A stretch of 8,558 nt of DNA. Source: Deltaproteobacteria bacterium (GTDB lineage: Bacteria; Campylobacterota_A; Desulfurellia; JAGGSF01). Both the position numbers and the translations under genes were made by a program. The DNA lies in assembly GCA_021159235.1 (NCBI GenBank), contig JAGGSF010000055.1, positions 1 to 8,558 of the forward strand, written 5' to 3'. This document shows positions 6,707 through 8,558 of the stretch, one piece after another. The notes beneath the pieces were generated by a model. The model made no database searches, was not told the DNA's origin, and saw nothing but the letters and a program-made list of their open reading frames with translations. Within the stretch, counting starts at the first letter, position 1. Each line of letters opens with the position of its first letter.

Positions 6707-7706
6707 TTCCTTTCTCTATGTATCCTATAATCTTACAACCATAATTCATTTTTTTCCACAAATCCATAACCTTATCTGCATCCGTTTTTCTTACCACCAC
6801 CACCATGCCTATGCCCATATTAAAGACACTGAACATTTCTCTTTCTTCTATCTTCCCCCATTCTTTTATAAGATGAAAAATAGAAGGGACAGGAATATCA
6901 TTTTTCTCTATTATCATATCCATATTGGAGGGCAAAACACGGGGGATGTTACCGTAAAACCCTCCCCCTGTTATATGGGCGACACATTTTATCTTAACCT
7001 TCTTTTTTGCCTCTAAGATGGGCTTTACATAGATCATGGTGGGCTTTAGTAGTTCTTCTCCAATTGTGGAGTTTAAATCTTCTATATATGTATCCACCTT
7101 CATCTTTATCTTTTCAAACACGATCTTCCTTACCAGGGAATAACCATTACTGTGCAGTCCAGAGGAAAGAAGACCTATTACGGTATCTCCTTCTTTCGCA
7201 TCTTCCCTTATTATTTCGTCTTTTTTTACAACACCCAAGCAAAAACCACTTAAGTCATATTCACCATCTTTATACATATCCGGCATCTCTGCTGTTTCAC
7301 CACCGGAAAGAGAACAATCTGCATCCTTTAGTCCGTTCACTATTCCTTTCATTATATCTTCCAGTACATGATCATCCAATCTACTGAATGAAATATAGTC
7401 CAGAAACAGGGCAGGCTTTGCACCGGAGGTAATTATATCATTCACATTCATAGCCACTAAATCTATTCCCACGGTATTGTGTTTGTTCATCATACATGCT
7501 ATCTTCAGTTTTGTGCCCACACCGTCTGCAGATGTAGCCAAAAACACATCTTTGCACCCAAAATCCTTCAAGCTATAGAGATTGCAAAACTTACCTATGG
7601 AATTTGAGAAAGGTAAATCTTCAGCTAATTTCCTTATCAATCCAACAAAATCCTGACCTTTTTTTATATCTACTCCGGCTTCTTTGTAGAGTTTAGCTTC
7701 TACAAT
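6684..7706 (-). CDS. purM: Phosphoribosylformylglycinamidine cyclo-ligase (AIR synthetase, PurM), probable ATT start
   Basis: ATP-dependent closure of FGAM to aminoimidazole ribotide, step five of purine synthesis. The motifs are clear: SADGVGTKL (about 59-67), AMNVNDI, the GGETAEMP segment and GLHSNGYSL, followed by the C-terminal domain with AHITGGGFYGNIPR. The first standard start, a TTG at 7640, would begin in mid-domain and omit the conserved YKEAGVDI segment that normally opens PurM. That segment is encoded in frame directly upstream. Between the upstream in-frame TAA and the TTG there is no ATG, GTG or TTG. The only usual alternative is the ATT at 7706, which follows AAGGAGG and overlaps the end of the YtxH-like gene by 7 bases. 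With it the protein has 340 residues, matching the 345 of E. coli. The product is certain; the start is inferred. Confidence 0.94.
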   Translation of the reverse strand: MVEAKLYKEAGVDIKKGQDFVGLIRKLAEDLPFSNSIGKFCNLYSLKDFGCKDVFLATSADGVGTKLKIACMMNKHNTVGIDLVAMNVNDIITSGAKPALFLDYISFSRLDDHVLEDIMKGIVNGLKDADCSLSGGETAEMPDMYKDGEYDLSGFCLGVVKKDEIIREDAKEGDTVIGLLSSGLHSNGYSLVRKIVFEKIKMKVDTYIEDLNSTIGEELLKPTMIYVKPILEAKKKVKIKCVAHITGGGFYGNIPRVLPSNMDMIIEKNDIPVPSIFHLIKEWGKIEEREMFSVFNMGIGMVVVVRKTDADKVMDLWKKMNYGCKIIGYIEKGNGSVRMV

Positions 7707-8086
7707 GCTTCCTCCTTGGGACTTTCTTCTTCTTTGAGTCGAGCTTTAATCTCCTTTAGTCTTTCTTTTTCTTCTTGAATTGCCTTCCTTGCCTCTTCGA
7801 TATTTTTCAGAATGCTTTCTCTTCGAGTTTCAACAATTTCCTTACCCTTTTCCAATAGCTCTTTTGTGCTATCTGCAATCTTCGTTGCCAGATTGGTAAT
7901 GTTTTCTTCCAATTTTTCCTTTTGTTTTAACAGATTTTCCTGTCCTTTTTTAGCGTATTCAGAGATACTTTTACGCATTTCTTCGCCTGTCTTGGGTGTA
8001 AGCAAAAATGTTGCTACCATTCCTACTACGGTGCCGGAGATAAACCCTGCAATAAAAGATCCTGCACCACCTTTTTCATCGCTCAT
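7700..8086 (-). CDS. YtxH-like membrane-anchored protein
   Basis: A 128-residue protein with the YtxH/gas-vesicle-like layout: a short glycine-rich N-terminus and a single membrane segment at about residues 10-30 with spaced small residues (AGFISGTVVGMVATFLLTP). The signature TPKTGEEMRK follows directly. The rest is a long, highly charged helix rich in Lys and Glu (about 35-125) that should form an amphipathic or coiled-coil stalk. Proteins of this family are associated with envelope stress in firmicutes, but the molecular function is unknown. The ATG overlaps the stop of the preceding gene (ATGA) and has an excellent AAAAAGGAGG site. Pairing with a DUF948-like gene is common, which supports the assignment. 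Confidence 0.85.
   Translation of the reverse strand: MSDEKGGAGSFIAGFISGTVVGMVATFLLTPKTGEEMRKSISEYAKKGQENLLKQKEKLEENITNLATKIADSTKELLEKGKEIVETRRESILKNIEEARKAIQEEKERLKEIKARLKEEESPKEEAL
7704..7717 (-). promoter_or_regulatory. Ribosome binding site and ATT start codon of purM
   Basis: The coding strand reads AAGGAGGAAGCATT. AAGGAGG is a near-perfect Shine-Dalgarno sequence lying about 4 bases before ATT, slightly short but workable. The TTG that overlaps the ATT is out of frame for purM and is the last sense codon of the YtxH-like gene, whose TAG follows. A strong ribosome binding site here would have no purpose unless a gene starts at this point, which supports ATT initiation. Confidence 0.65.
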
Positions 8087-8541
8087 AATTTCCTCCTTTT
8101 TGAGATTATACTTAAAATTTTTTCTATTCCTGACAGTGTTGTTATCACAGCCCCTACATATTCCTCTGTGCTCTGTGTCTTCTGTGAAAAGAGCTTTATG
8201 TATGCATCCACTTCATCTCTTAAATTGGATAGTGTTTTTTTGTAATCTGTTGTGGTCTCTTTTATCTTATTTGAGGCATCATCCACTACATCACTGACTG
8301 AACAGGTAATCTTTTTAAGATTAGTGGAAACATCTTTTATCGCATCTGCTACCTCTCCTGCTTTAAAAGAGACTTCTTTAATCCTGTATATTTCCGGTTC
8401 AATTTCTTTTCTTATCTTTTCAATTTTTTGCAAGCTAACACCAATGTAGTACCTTGCGACGAAAAGCGTTAAGATATTTATTATTACCAAAATAATCATA
8501 CAAATCGCTATTATAAGTAATGGAACATTTATTGTTTCCAT
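8083..8541 (-). CDS. DUF948-like protein with N-terminal membrane anchor and coiled coil
   Basis: A 152-residue protein with one strongly hydrophobic segment at about residues 6-30 (LLIIAICMIILVIINILTLF), then a largely helical, charged region likely to be a coiled coil. The pattern of valines and aspartates around AGEVADAIKDVSTNLKKI and SDVVDDASNKIKET resembles DUF948 proteins, which look like short methyl-accepting or laminin-like coils. The function is unknown. The ATG at 8541 has AAGGGGG upstream at a suitable distance, and the C-terminal codons for KRRK contain the ribosome binding site of the next gene. It forms a two-gene unit with the YtxH-like gene. Only 17 bases remain upstream, so I cannot tell whether it is the first gene of the operon. 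Confidence 0.8.
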   Translation of the reverse strand: METINVPLLIIAICMIILVIINILTLFVARYYIGVSLQKIEKIRKEIEPEIYRIKEVSFKAGEVADAIKDVSTNLKKITCSVSDVVDDASNKIKETTTDYKKTLSNLRDEVDAYIKLFSQKTQSTEEYVGAVITTLSGIEKILSIISKRRKL

Positions 8542-8558
8542 CTTTTCCCCCTTATTGT

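Noticed and set aside
6684-7640. purM as a gene starting at the TTG at 7640
   Set aside because: The TTG has no fitting ribosome binding site and lies inside the conserved N-terminal domain; the YKEAGVDI segment is upstream.
7812-8297. Plus-strand open frame of 161 codons opposite the YtxH-like and DUF948-like genes
   Set aside because: Spans two real minus-strand genes, with Ser/Phe/Leu-rich composition typical of a reverse-complement artefact and no recognisable domain.

Overview
This AT-rich window carries a tightly packed block of core-metabolism and cell-envelope genes, all transcribed from the minus strand (right to left). Neighbouring genes overlap or sit within 16 bases of each other, and no intergenic stretch is long enough to hold a recognisable promoter or terminator, so this looks like part of one long operon that enters and leaves the window. 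KDO-pathway genes (kdsD, kdsC) followed by an lptC-like gene point to a diderm bacterium that makes lipopolysaccharide. Lys/Glu/Ile-rich proteins, frequent AGA/AGG arginine codons and an acylphosphatase would fit an AT-rich, perhaps thermophilic or candidate-phylum lineage. I cannot place it further.

In order of transcription: a membrane-anchored DUF948-like protein and a YtxH-like protein (8541-7700); the purine genes purM and purN (7706-6044); gatB of the Asp/Glu-tRNA amidotransferase (6035-4614); the pyrimidine gene pyrC (4617-3334); accD for fatty-acid synthesis (3341-2526); acylphosphatase (2522-2256); a small TPR protein (2239-1745); kdsD (1767-787); kdsC (790-269); and the 5' part of lptC (285-1, cut by the window edge). 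The left end resembles the kdsD-kdsC-lptC order of the lipopolysaccharide export cluster of proteobacteria, so lptA and lptB would be expected just beyond position 1.

The main surprise is in the start codons. Both accD and purM need an N-terminal extension to include conserved sequence: the accD zinc finger and the PurM YKEAGVDI segment. Neither extension contains an in-frame ATG, GTG or TTG. The only plausible start in each is ATT, placed behind a Shine-Dalgarno-like sequence and overlapping the stop of the preceding gene by 7-8 bases. Two such cases within 4.4 kb suggest that AUU initiation may be a regular feature of this genome. I saw no RNA genes, mobile elements, CRISPR arrays or substantial repeats, and no clearly new multi-gene system.
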